Origin: a virus
Strand: one strand, 5' to 3'
Length of the DNA: 48,158 nt
IMG/VR virus record: IMGVR_UViG_3300035698_013459
Location: 1 to 48,158 of that record
Within the stretch, counting starts at the first letter, position 1. Each line of letters starts with the position of its first letter. Positions 40,010 to 47,043 of the stretch are shown piece after piece. The translations under genes were made by a program, and so were the position numbers. Below the pieces are notes generated by a model. That model searched no databases. It had not been told where the DNA came from and saw only the letters and a list, made by a program, of their open reading frames with translations.

Positions 40010-40240
40010 CTACGCCACCTCTTTCACTTCGACTTCCGCTCCGTACGGCAAGGCCACCCATTTTCCTTTGGTGACGGGCTTCAACCCCTTAGCGCCGTTC
40101 ATTGGGACGAATTCTGTGCGTTCTCCCTCTATCATTAGGCACACACTCCCGCTTTCCAAACCACGCGCTACAAGTGTTTTCTCTAGTTCGCCACTCTTTT
40201 TACCACTCCACAAACAAACATCTCTCTTTACTATAGTCAT
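40010..40240 (-). CDS. Hypothetical 76-aa protein
   Basis: First gene of the leftward arm. Beta-rich, with 'VKRDVCLWSGKKSGELEKTL' and an acidic end. Ribosome site GGAGGTTTTT. Not recognised. Confidence 0.55.
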   Translation of the reverse strand: MTIVKRDVCLWSGKKSGELEKTLVARGLESGSVCLMIEGERTEFVPMNGAKGLKPVTKGKWVALPYGAEVEVKEVA

Positions 40241-40261
40241 AAAAACCTCCAGTTGGGGCTA

Positions 40262-40347
40262 GCCGCTATGCGGCCGCCAGTTAGATAGTCGACCCCCCAT
40301 ACCGTATGGGTCGGGTCCCTTCTCATGCCTCACAAGGCAGTACGTAC
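40262..40347 (-). other. Tandem hairpins in the leader of the leftward arm
   Basis: Stems GCCGC/GCGGC (40262-40274), GACCC+CCCATA with TATGGG+GGGTC (40291-40317) and TGCCT/AGGCA (40326-40339), followed by GTACGTAC. Three perfect stems within 80 bases, just upstream of a gene start, suggest a structured 5' leader on the minus-strand transcript. Confidence 0.5.
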
Positions 40348-40397
40348 TCCATAACCTATACTATCTAGCTCTCACAGCTACCTCTATGGGAGAAAAA

Positions 40398-40423
40398 TAT
40401 CTACAGGGAAATATATCTACAGG
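40398..40423. promoter_or_regulatory. Tandem TATCTACAGG operator-like sites
   Basis: Two copies, 40398-40407 and 40414-40423, start 16 bases apart, both within GGGA/AATATATCTACAGG contexts. They lie between the hairpin leader and the rightward promoter, where a repressor or activator could act on both directions. Confidence 0.55.
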
Positions 40424-40577
40424 TCGATGGAATCGCCTATCTATAGCCTCTTTCAGCCTCTTTCAGCCCACCTCAACCACCATACCACACAATGTATATA
40501 TTTGTAAAGACCCTATACCCCCCCTACTAGGACTGGGTCCCCTCCCCCCAGAGGGGAAGAAAACCTTCAGGAAAATA

Positions 40578-40622
40578 TATCTACAGGCCTATCTTTTCGA
40601 AAAACCGTGGTTATGATATAAT
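40578..40622 (+). promoter_or_regulatory. Extended -10 promoter with upstream operator-like site
   Basis: TATGATATAAT (40612-40622) is identical to the promoter box at 19710-19720 and includes the extended TGn element. The -35 (about 40594) is poor, and TATCTACAGG lies at 40578-40587, so an activator may be needed. It would start transcription right at the structured RNA. Confidence 0.6.
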
Positions 40623-40623
40623 G

Positions 40624-40724
40624 ATTTTGGTGGTGCAGGAGAGGCGCTTATTAGAAACGAACACGCCTTTTTTGAACGGGGGTCTTCTGTGGCATGACAG
40701 ATAGCCCCCCTTCAGCACCAAAAT
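40624..40724 (+). ncRNA. Candidate structured RNA / 5' leader with three stems
   Basis: The outer stem ATTTTGGTG/CACCAAAAT (40624-40632 with 40716-40724, 9 perfect pairs) encloses two hairpins: AGGCG/CGCCT (40642-40668, followed by T6) and GGGGG+TCTGT/ACAGA+CCCCC (40678-40709). It begins a few bases after the -10 box. The shape is a three-way junction; a riboswitch, attenuator or free small RNA are all possible. No known RNA family is recognised. Confidence 0.5.
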
Positions 40725-40741
40725 AGAGGGAAAGGAAGATA

Positions 40742-40924
40742 ATGGTGGAATGTAAAGAATGTCAGTGGTGTAGGTACTACAATATGCATTCAGAAGCCGA
40801 GGGAACTTATTATTGTGATAACCCCAGAGTGTTGGAGTCCTTGAGAGTGATGTACACCTACAGCCCGATGCGTTTTTTGGATGCAAATATTACGCGAAAA
40901 TGGCTTTGCAAGAAGGACAGCTAG
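40742..40924 (+). CDS. 60-aa zinc-binding protein
   Basis: Small Cys-rich protein: CKECQWC near the N-terminus, a further Cys at 25 (YYCDNP) and WLCKKD at the end, giving a four- or five-Cys site. AAAGGAAG precedes ATG 40742. First gene after the structured RNA, so probably controlled by it. Confidence 0.65.
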   Translation: MVECKECQWCRYYNMHSEAEGTYYCDNPRVLESLRVMYTYSPMRFLDANITRKWLCKKDS

Positions 40925-40977
40925 AGTATGATGAAGCCTTTGATGGTTCAAATGATTATTTTTCATAAGGAGATTAA

Positions 40978-41208
40978 ATGGAAAAACACAAAACGGAATG
41001 GAAAGCAAAAAGATCTAGGAAATACACTAGACCAGACATATTAGTAGAATTAAGTGTTTGGCAACTCGAAAAGAAGGACAACCTGCAATTAAAGGTTGGA
41101 AGTCCAGGGAGCGTAGGATATATACATAATGTAAATGTAGAGGACCTAGAATGGATGTTAGAGGAACTCAAACGGGCGATAGACATTGCCAATGAGATAA
41201 TGACGTAA
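40978..41208 (+). CDS. Hypothetical 76-aa protein
   Basis: Basic N-terminus, then a beta-rich part ('ILVELSVWQLEKKDNLQLKVG') and a helical end. AAGGAGATTAA precedes ATG 40978. Not recognised. Confidence 0.6.
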   Translation: MEKHKTEWKAKRSRKYTRPDILVELSVWQLEKKDNLQLKVGSPGSVGYIHNVNVEDLEWMLEELKRAIDIANEIMT

Positions 41209-41227
41209 AATTTTATAGGAGAGCAAT

Positions 41228-41567
41228 ATGGTCATAAGCACAAAAACAATTGAAATTGAAAGTTGTGATAACTGCGGAAAGGACCCCTCTTATAACAGAT
41301 GCTTAGGTTGTGGATTAACCTTTTGTTATGACTGCGAAAAAACTAAACTTCACACCTACCCTTTTTCATTATATTTTTGGGGGTAGTGCAGAAGGAAAAT
41401 TCTGCCATAAGTGCGACGCCAATCCTCCTGATCATGCGGAGGTAATACATTCTCTATATTGCAAGATGGCAATGCTCCGCAAGGAACGAGAAGCGTACCA
41501 TAAGAAAACAGACGAAGAAGGCAAACAAATAACGGATGCGATTGAAGCTATTCGTAACAGATGGTAG
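41228..41567 (+). CDS. Double zinc-finger protein with apparent +1 frameshift
   Basis: ATG 41228 (AGGAGAG upstream) encodes 'CDNCGKDP ... RCLGCGLTFCYDCEK' up to TAG at about 41386. A frame one base further on continues GGSAEGKFCHKCDANPP and a charged helix to 41567. The two halves make one sensible protein (about 112 aa) if one T of the T5 run at 41361-41370 is skipped. It may be an indel in the DNA, an assembly error, or programmed slippage. The zinc pairs suggest nucleic-acid or protein binding. Confidence 0.5.
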
Positions 41568-41575
41568 GAGGAATG

Positions 41576-42109
41576 ATGAAAAAGAAAACGAAAAGATGGT
41601 TGTGGTTTACGGTGGCAACAGTGTTTGTAATTACGTCGTGGACGGGGATGGGGATATGGGAATGGTATAAAGGTTTCCAAGCGGATAAGACACTTTCCTA
41701 TTTACAATTAGCGGATGACGCTAGCGATCCACAAGTGAAAGCTGACTATTTAGAAGAATTCGTAGTGAAAATTAAGCAAAAGGACCTTCCAGAATACGCG
41801 GCATTTATCAAAAAAGTAGAAAGGGTTAGCATTGTCCAACAATTAATAGTAGTAGAATCATTGGTTAAAAGGTGTAAAGAGACTGCACAACTTCCTAGAG
41901 AATCTTTTGGTTTTGCTCAAGGCATGGAACAGATCACAGGCCAAGAATTTGATCATGCCGTAGATTCTGTACAATCTGTGTTCTATAAGGCCTTAATGAT
42001 GCAATACGGGTTTATACTATACTATACTTGTATTTGGTGGCTTATTCTCAATTTCTTATTGTCATGCGCCCTTGTAATGATGCTCATTTGGGCTGCTGAT
42101 ACTTACTAA
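41576..42109 (+). CDS. Membrane protein with two membrane segments
   Basis: About 177 aa from ATG 41576 (GGTAGGAGG upstream). One membrane helix after a basic start (WLWFTVATVFVITSWTGMG) and another at the C-terminus (IWWLILNFLLSCALVMMLIW), with a soluble helical domain of about 110 residues between. Not recognised; a holin-like or inner-membrane remodelling role would be a guess. Confidence 0.7.
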   Translation: MKKKTKRWLWFTVATVFVITSWTGMGIWEWYKGFQADKTLSYLQLADDASDPQVKADYLEEFVVKIKQKDLPEYAAFIKKVERVSIVQQLIVVESLVKRCKETAQLPRESFGFAQGMEQITGQEFDHAVDSVQSVFYKALMMQYGFILYYTCIWWLILNFLLSCALVMMLIWAADTY

Positions 42110-42114
42110 TTTTA

Positions 42115-42188
42115 TGCGGGGTAGAGCAGTCCGGTAGCTTAACAGGCTCATATCCTGGTGGTCGTCGGTTCGAATCCGGCCCCCGCTA
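42115..42188 (+). tRNA. tRNA-Met (CAT), initiator type
   Basis: A 74-base cloverleaf with anticodon CAT at 42149-42151, T-arm GTCGG/CCGGC around TTCGAAT, and D-stem GAGC/GCTT. It resembles bacterial initiator tRNA: position 1 (T) does not pair with 72 (T), and D-stem pair 11-24 is A-T, both initiator marks. Of the three anticodon-stem G-C pairs, only two are present. No encoded CCA. An initiator tRNA is uncommon in phages. Confidence 0.85.
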
Positions 42189-42191
42189 CAT

Positions 42192-42265
42192 GCGACCATA
42201 GACTAATTGGTTAGGTCACCACTCCTTCACAGTGGAGATTGCGGGTTCGAACCCCGCTGGCCGCA
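42192..42265 (+). tRNA. tRNA-Glu (TTC)
   Basis: 74-base cloverleaf: acceptor GCGACCA/TGGCCGC (one A-C mismatch), anticodon stem CCACT/AGTGG with loop CCTTCAC, T-arm GCGGG/CCCGC. Anticodon TTC is at 42226-42228. Odd: loop position 33 is C instead of the nearly invariant T. Three bases separate it from the initiator tRNA, so they are probably processed from one transcript. Confidence 0.85.
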
Positions 42266-42284
42266 CAACAAAAGGAGAAAGAAA

Positions 42285-43499
42285 ATGTATAAGTTTCAAG
42301 AAGGTGGGTTACCAATATTAGCATGGCTAGAAAATCAAGAAGATTTGGAATCGGGGGCAGCTAAACAAGCGGTTAATCTATCTCTCCTACCTTTTGCGGT
42401 TGGACACATATGTTTGATGCCAGACACTCATCAAGGGTATGGCATGCCAATTGGTGGAGTACTAGCTACTAAGGATGTAATAATCCCCAATGCCGTAGGA
42501 GTTGACATCGGCTGTGGAATGTGCGCGGTTAAAACTAACATCAAAGTTGAAGAGCTGACCCAGGAAAAGATCAAGAAGCTGTTCGGAGGCAGCAAGGGAT
42601 ATCACGGTGGGATACGTTCTGCCATACCTACAGGTTTCAATCATCATAGCAAGAAACAGGATGAACGTCTGATGCCTCCCCTTCCCCAAAGTTGTGAATA
42701 TCTGCGCGAAAATGACTTTATTATTTATCAGGAGTGGTCCTCTGCTAGAAAACAGATAGGTACTCTTGGGGGTGGTAATCACTTTATTGAGATCCAGAAG
42801 GACGAAAAAGATAACGTCTGGATTATGCTTCACTCCGGCAGCCGGAACCTTGGGTTCAAAGTGGCCAATCATTATAATAAAGTGGCCATCGAACTTAACA
42901 AGAGATGGCTTTCTTCTGTACCTAAGAACCACGAGTTGGCGTTCTTACCTATCTCTTCTGAAGAAGGTGTTCGTTATTCAATGGAGATGAGTTATTGCGT
43001 TGATTTCGCTTTTAACAGCCGCAGGTTGATGATGACTAAGATTGAGGAGATTTTTGCAGATGAATTCCCTCATTATAATTCTATTGTAGAGCATAATATA
43101 GCTCATAATTATGCTGCAATTGAGAATCATTTCGGAAAAAATCTGATTGTTCATAGGAAGGGGGCCACTAGGGCTTATGAGGATGCAGTGGGGATCATCC
43201 CAGGTTCCCAGGGTGCTGCCTCCTACATAGTTAAGGGACTAGGAAATCCTGCCTCCTTCAAGTCTTGTAGCCATGGAGCGGGCAGACGTATGAGCCGGAC
43301 TAAGGCCAAAGCACAACTTGATTTGGCTACCGAAATAAAGAAGATGAATGACCAAGGAATTGTTCATGGCCTTAGGAACGTGGCAAACCTAGACGAAGCT
43401 CCTAGTGCCTACAAAGATATCGACGTAGTCATGGAAAACCAAAAGGACCTGGTAGAGGTCCTATACAAGCTCCAACCCATGGCGGTAATAAAAGGATGA
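42285..43499 (+). CDS. rtcB: RtcB RNA ligase
   Basis: tRNA-splicing and RNA-repair ligase that joins 2',3'-cyclic phosphate or 3'-phosphate ends to 5'-OH ends using GTP and Mn. ATG 42285 (AAAGGAGAAAG) is chosen; a longer frame would run into the tRNA-Glu gene. 404 aa, normal length. Motifs: MPDTHQGYGMPIGGV, GVDIGCGM (metal Cys), LGGGNHF, HSGSR, EHNIAHN and SHGAGRRMSR (guanylated His). Directly downstream of two tRNA genes, it may repair tRNAs cut by host anticodon nucleases. Confidence 0.95.
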   Translation: MYKFQEGGLPILAWLENQEDLESGAAKQAVNLSLLPFAVGHICLMPDTHQGYGMPIGGVLATKDVIIPNAVGVDIGCGMCAVKTNIKVEELTQEKIKKLFGGSKGYHGGIRSAIPTGFNHHSKKQDERLMPPLPQSCEYLRENDFIIYQEWSSARKQIGTLGGGNHFIEIQKDEKDNVWIMLHSGSRNLGFKVANHYNKVAIELNKRWLSSVPKNHELAFLPISSEEGVRYSMEMSYCVDFAFNSRRLMMTKIEEIFADEFPHYNSIVEHNIAHNYAAIENHFGKNLIVHRKGATRAYEDAVGIIPGSQGAASYIVKGLGNPASFKSCSHGAGRRMSRTKAKAQLDLATEIKKMNDQGIVHGLRNVANLDEAPSAYKDIDVVMENQKDLVEVLYKLQPMAVIKG

Positions 43500-43780
43500 A
43501 AATGTACAGGAAAAGCTGGGTCCCATTCCCCAATCCTTCTAGGGCGTGGAAAGAAGGCAAGCTTAGTAATTTTCCGGTTTGCTGTATTGTCTATTTCATT
43601 CTTAGAGAGCCGTTTATGTGGCTGAGGGGATTTTTCCCTTGGCCCGGCTATTTTTGGAAATTTAGAGAGATGATTAGTATTGATACTAGTTATCGACACT
43701 GTCCATTTCATAGTATATGGTATAGAATAGTAGGATGCCCAAAATGGGAAAAAGTCGATGGAGAGAGACGACTAGTATGA
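43496..43780 (+). CDS. Hypothetical aromatic-rich protein
   Basis: A 94-aa protein rich in Trp, Phe and Arg ('MWLRGFFPWPGYFWKFREM') with Cys at residues 29, 30, 69 and 81. ATGA overlap with rtcB. It may be membrane-associated. Not recognised. Confidence 0.55.
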   Translation: MKMYRKSWVPFPNPSRAWKEGKLSNFPVCCIVYFILREPFMWLRGFFPWPGYFWKFREMISIDTSYRHCPFHSIWYRIVGCPKWEKVDGERRLV

Positions 43781-43798
43781 ATCTTAGAGTTTTACAGT

Positions 43799-44164
43799 TT
43801 AAATTGAAGTGTCCAACTGCTGAAATCCATCCGTATCTGGGTTTATAGATAATGGGGGCGGGTCTAGATGGTATGTTACACCAATTACTTTTCGTATGCT
43901 CTGCCTTTGAATCTTTTGATGAAGATCTAAAGCTCCTATTGTGGCTTCAGCCTCAGTTTTATAAATATTCTCTCCTGGCACCACACAGTTTTCACAATTT
44001 GGGAAATCAGGAATGACCCAGGGGAGTCTTGTAGGAAAAGTGTCTTTCGTAATGTGACCAACTGGTATGCCCCTATTGGTCTTACCAACGACGATCTTAC
44101 ACGTTTCATGATAGCCTGTTTCTAGATACCAGGCATAATAAACTGTAAAAAATCTTCTAGGCAT
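43799..44164 (-). CDS. Hypothetical protein
   Basis: A 121-aa protein with 'CENCVVPGENIYKTEAEATIGALDLHQK', where the 'Y.tEaEA...a......I' part is common in small phage proteins handling unknown ligands. GGAGAG precedes ATG 44164, next to the stop of the paralogue-2 gene. Confidence 0.6.
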   Translation of the reverse strand: MPRRFFTVYYAWYLETGYHETCKIVVGKTNRGIPVGHITKDTFPTRLPWVIPDFPNCENCVVPGENIYKTEAEATIGALDLHQKIQRQSIRKVIGVTYHLDPPPLSINPDTDGFQQLDTSI

Positions 44165-44584
44165 TTACTCTCCTCGAATCATTTTTAGGATTTTTTCGTG
44201 TCCTTTTATTGCTTGACTTACCGTCGCGTATCGTTCTTGGTATTCATCGTGTTCCCCACCAAAAACCATGGTTTCAAAAAGGATAGGAGGACCTTCACCA
44301 AAGTTATGGTCAACCCCCAAAAACACAGTAGATACTTCAACAAGTGGATCCAGATAAAGTATGTCATCAAGTATGGCATCAAGTGTGATTCGACTGGCGT
44401 TTTTAAACCATTCCCCCCATGTTATTAATCCTGTCTTGCTTATTTTACCTTGGTCATCTATAGTGTATTTATCCGTAAAAATAACATCATTCTGAACGTT
44501 GCTCATCAACGTTGGTTTTAGGGTTACCCCCCCAATTTTGATTGCCACGTCTTTGGCTTTGTATGTGCGGTTTATTTTTGCCAT
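44165..44584 (-). CDS. Conserved phage protein, paralogue 2 (DHNFGEGPP family)
   Basis: A 139-aa protein with VSTVFLGVDHNFGEGPP, ILFETMVF and 'QERYATVSQAIKGHEKIL', the same architecture as the gene at 35900-36268. An N-terminal domain of about 75 residues replaces the 35-residue one of paralogue 1. The function is unknown. Confidence 0.7.
   Translation of the reverse strand: MAKINRTYKAKDVAIKIGGVTLKPTLMSNVQNDVIFTDKYTIDDQGKISKTGLITWGEWFKNASRITLDAILDDILYLDPLVEVSTVFLGVDHNFGEGPPILFETMVFGGEHDEYQERYATVSQAIKGHEKILKMIRGE
44261..44336 (-). repeat. 76-bp near-identical repeat, copy 2
   Basis: Partner of 36053-36128 (two differences in 76 bases). It lies in the same reading frame of the paralogous gene. 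Confidence 0.85.
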
Positions 44585-44784
44585 AAGGCACTAGTCTGGT
44601 TAATACACTGGCAATATTTGGTTTTGAAATTATACATGAATCTATTGAAACCGTTATTTAAACAGGCATCCTTACAATCAATCCAGCCTATAAATGAAGG
44701 ATCAAAGGGATCTTTTTTTTCTGGGATGACATCACATACATACTTTGGGAGTTTTTCTTCGGTCCAACCACATCTAATTTTCAT
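44572..44784 (-). CDS. Small Cys-rich protein
   Basis: A 70-aa protein with cysteines at about residues 5, 17, 37, 41, 58 and 60 (CKDAC, CQC). It overlaps the next gene by 13 bases. Possible zinc or disulfide protein; not recognised. Confidence 0.55.
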   Translation of the reverse strand: MKIRCGWTEEKLPKYVCDVIPEKKDPFDPSFIGWIDCKDACLNNGFNRFMYNFKTKYCQCINQTSALWQK

Positions 44785-44786
44785 TG

Positions 44787-45245
44787 TTATACTCCTATGT
44801 TTTTAAGTACGCCCATGTGTTTTCTATATTGAGCTACCACATTAAATTCTCCTCTTTTAATTGTGGGATGGCTAATTTTGAAAGGTTCTGAACATTCCAT
44901 AATGGCGGAGAACACGGCGATCTTAGTTGGCCTTTTTGTCGGTTGCGTGTATCTAGCGCTAATACTATGTTCAGTAGACGCATATTCACTGTCATAGACA
45001 ATGTCATAAATGAAAGCTGGGATTCCATTGATGGTTGGAGATAAAATTGGGATTGAGATCATCGCTTTCAAGGAACTAGGAATAAACATCATAGATTCTG
45101 GCATCCACGCTACACATTTTGTATACAACTTTATTTTAAATAAGAAGGTTCCGTTTTCAACCACTGGTAAGAGGTCATCTTGACCGTGGGCCTCCCAAAA
45201 GTCTCCGTGGTTTTTAATCAGCTCTACGTGCGGTTCAATATTCAT
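44787..45245 (-). CDS. Hypothetical protein
   Basis: A 152-aa protein rich in beta strands and Ile/Pro ('SLKAMISIPILSPTINGIPAFIYDIVYDSEY'). Not recognised. First gene of the short leftward block; divergent from the gene at 45348. Confidence 0.6.
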   Translation of the reverse strand: MNIEPHVELIKNHGDFWEAHGQDDLLPVVENGTFLFKIKLYTKCVAWMPESMMFIPSSLKAMISIPILSPTINGIPAFIYDIVYDSEYASTEHSISARYTQPTKRPTKIAVFSAIMECSEPFKISHPTIKRGEFNVVAQYRKHMGVLKNIGV

Positions 45246-45298
45246 TATCTATAGTTTAGTGCATTCTGAACCCACGGGTAAAGATATTCCTCTCTATC

Positions 45299-45327
45299 TT
45301 TACAGGCTGTAGATATCCGTGTTAAAT
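45299..45327 (+). promoter_or_regulatory. Promoter with inverted TATCTACAG operator-like spacer
   Basis: TTTACA (45299-45304) and TTAAAT (45322-45327) are 17 bases apart. The spacer has CTGTAGATAT (45307-45316), the reverse complement of the motif in the 19.7 kb promoter. It would drive the rightward genes from 45348. Confidence 0.55.
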
Positions 45328-45347
45328 TTTTATTTGAGGAGGTAAAA

Positions 45348-45956
45348 ATGACCGAAAAAGAAGGCAATTACACTTTTAAGTATGTATACGCCACACCTGA
45401 CAAACTTGATGATGTTATGTACAATCCTGGAGAGCTCATGAACACAGCTAGGGTTGATTTTTCTTATGTTAGTTGCAGTAGTACAACGACCGGCCCAGGA
45501 GAAGGGTCTATGAGATTTGATAAAGCTACCAATCAGGTTCAATGTTATGATGGCAATAATTGGATCCCCCTTAATGGGGGGATTAAGATTACCCCTAGGG
45601 GTGGTAGCATAGATCAAATTACTTGGGTCGTTGAAGATAATAATATGAATTATAGAATGCGTAATTATCGAATTTCCTGCCAAGCTATTAGAATGTTCCT
45701 TGAAAAGGGCTGGGTTGGCGATACAATTAAAGTAACAATTGAAGAAATGGAAAAAATCATTCATATGGATAAAGGCATCCCTGATGATGCCTTTGTTAAT
45801 AGAGTGGGGGTCAATGCGTCTCATGCGGCGTTAGACGTTTGGGTTACTTCTAAAGAATTTGAGGTTGTCAAGGATACAGACCCAATCCCCCTGCATACTT
45901 TGGAGATAGAAACTACTAATGGAAATTGGAAACTGGAAGATAAAAGAGTGCCCTAA
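45348..45956 (+). CDS. Hypothetical protein with tail-fibre-like motif
   Basis: A 202-aa protein. The centre 'GSMRFDKATNQVQCYDGNNWIPL' matches the short beta motif (G.i.yd...n.v..ydG..W..l) seen in tail fibre and other surface proteins. The C-terminal half is mixed alpha/beta. GGAGG precedes the start. A virion surface role is possible, but the location among small early-type genes argues for caution. Confidence 0.55.
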   Translation: MTEKEGNYTFKYVYATPDKLDDVMYNPGELMNTARVDFSYVSCSSTTTGPGEGSMRFDKATNQVQCYDGNNWIPLNGGIKITPRGGSIDQITWVVEDNNMNYRMRNYRISCQAIRMFLEKGWVGDTIKVTIEEMEKIIHMDKGIPDDAFVNRVGVNASHAALDVWVTSKEFEVVKDTDPIPLHTLEIETTNGNWKLEDKRVP

Positions 45957-46155
45957 TTGTTGCATTCCTTATGACATGATTGGGGCTGGGTGCAGGAGAA
46001 GCTATTGTACTAGAAAATTCCCGCATGGGAAGCGATACGATTACGCAGTGAGTTATGTATGTCATAAATGCGGTAAGAAAGAAAACGAATTGATAAAGGA
46101 CGAGGTATTATGGGAAAAAATAAGGGAAATCGGACGTCTGATGTATGCAAGGTAG
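45919..46155 (+). CDS. Zinc-ribbon protein
   Basis: A 78-aa protein with CPNC at residues 11-14 and CHKCGKKE at about 48-55, plus CRRSYC between, a zinc ribbon. It overlaps the previous gene by 38 bases and the next by 46, so the start is uncertain; GGAGATAG is ten bases upstream of the chosen ATG. Confidence 0.55.
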   Translation: MEIGNWKIKECPNCCIPYDMIGAGCRRSYCTRKFPHGKRYDYAVSYVCHKCGKKENELIKDEVLWEKIREIGRLMYAR

Positions 46156-46985
46156 TTCCTGCATCATCTATTAAGAAGGTAATAGGAAATGACATGCTGG
46201 ATGCCATGAGTTATCTGTTGTCGGACTTTGACAGGCATTCTTTCTGTACTACAGAAAAAATGGATGCTTCCACAGCTAAGATGATTGTAGAAATGATTAA
46301 TGAAAGCCATGTAATGTTAAATGGTGACTACGCGTCATTAAAAAAGATTGCTATGGCTTTGTCCAATTATCCAAGATCTGAATTTAGTTTCATGGACTAC
46401 GACGGAATTCAAGAATGGCACGTTAAAGTAAAACTTAAAATGACACAAGAGGAAGCTATGCAAATAGCGGAAGTTAGAGAATGGCTCTACAATTCTGAAA
46501 GTAAATACCGGTATAGAGCCCTAGAACATGGAGGGTATACCTATATTGAATACCCTAGACAATACGGGGGCAAAATAAACGAATTCAGTAATCTTAAAGA
46601 AGCGATTTTAGAATGCTATAAATATAATTTGAAGGATTTATGGAAGGGGGAGCTTATGAAGGGGAAATTTATGGAATCAGTATTAATTAAAGAAATGCCA
46701 AAAGAGATGGAAGATAAATTTGGGCATGATAACGTAATCGGGACTTGTTGTAAGTGCCAAATTTCAGTCGTAGAAAAACATCTTAATACTACATCTTATT
46801 CTACAAATTTAGGTAAAATAGTGGCGTCTAGTGTTTATTGTAAAAGATGTTGGGATCAGATGTTAGATAGGATGGTGCATTTACTTGATCAACTTGATGA
46901 TGGATCAATTAGTAAACTGTGTAATTTTGCTAGGAACATTGATTATGAAGGTAAATTCACTCTCAAATTTCAGAGCACTGATTAA
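46110..46985 (+). CDS. Hypothetical protein with C-terminal zinc ribbon
   Basis: A 291-aa protein with a long helical N-terminal part and, after residue 210, CCKCQIS ... YCKRCWDQM, a two-pair zinc ribbon. Not recognised. Overlaps of 46 bases with the previous gene and 1 base with the next (TAATG). Confidence 0.65.
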   Translation: MGKNKGNRTSDVCKVVPASSIKKVIGNDMLDAMSYLLSDFDRHSFCTTEKMDASTAKMIVEMINESHVMLNGDYASLKKIAMALSNYPRSEFSFMDYDGIQEWHVKVKLKMTQEEAMQIAEVREWLYNSESKYRYRALEHGGYTYIEYPRQYGGKINEFSNLKEAILECYKYNLKDLWKGELMKGKFMESVLIKEMPKEMEDKFGHDNVIGTCCKCQISVVEKHLNTTSYSTNLGKIVASSVYCKRCWDQMLDRMVHLLDQLDDGSISKLCNFARNIDYEGKFTLKFQSTD

Positions 46986-47025
46986 TGGGATCCCCGAGCC
47001 ATGTGTTTATGGGCAGTCGAATGTG

Positions 47026-47043
47026 TACGATTTATCACGATAT
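47026..47043 (+). repeat. 18-base repeat shared with the phosphoesterase gene
   Basis: TACGATTTATCACGATAT occurs here and at 47724-47741. The surrounding bases (46999-47043) also read like the phosphoesterase segment FMGxxxMxTIYHDI, so this is a short partial copy of that gene. Confidence 0.65.

Larger units (their letters stand above)
40241..40741. other. Divergent non-coding control region
   Basis: 500 bases between the leftward and rightward arms with no credible gene. It contains three hairpins (40262-40339), the palindrome GTACGTAC (40340-40347), three TATCTACAGG sites, a CCCCTC/GAGGGG stem (40539-40556), a rightward promoter and a candidate structured RNA. It is the best place in the window for a switch controlling both arms; an origin of replication is possible but not shown. 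Confidence 0.6.

Noticed and set aside
40386-40616. Rightward open frame of 76 codons in the control region
   Set aside because: It covers operator-like repeats and hairpins, has no ribosome site and has poor composition for a protein.
38038-40741. CRISPR array or iteron-type origin
   Set aside because: The repeats are too few and irregular in spacing for an array; origin function is possible but unsupported without skew or depth data.
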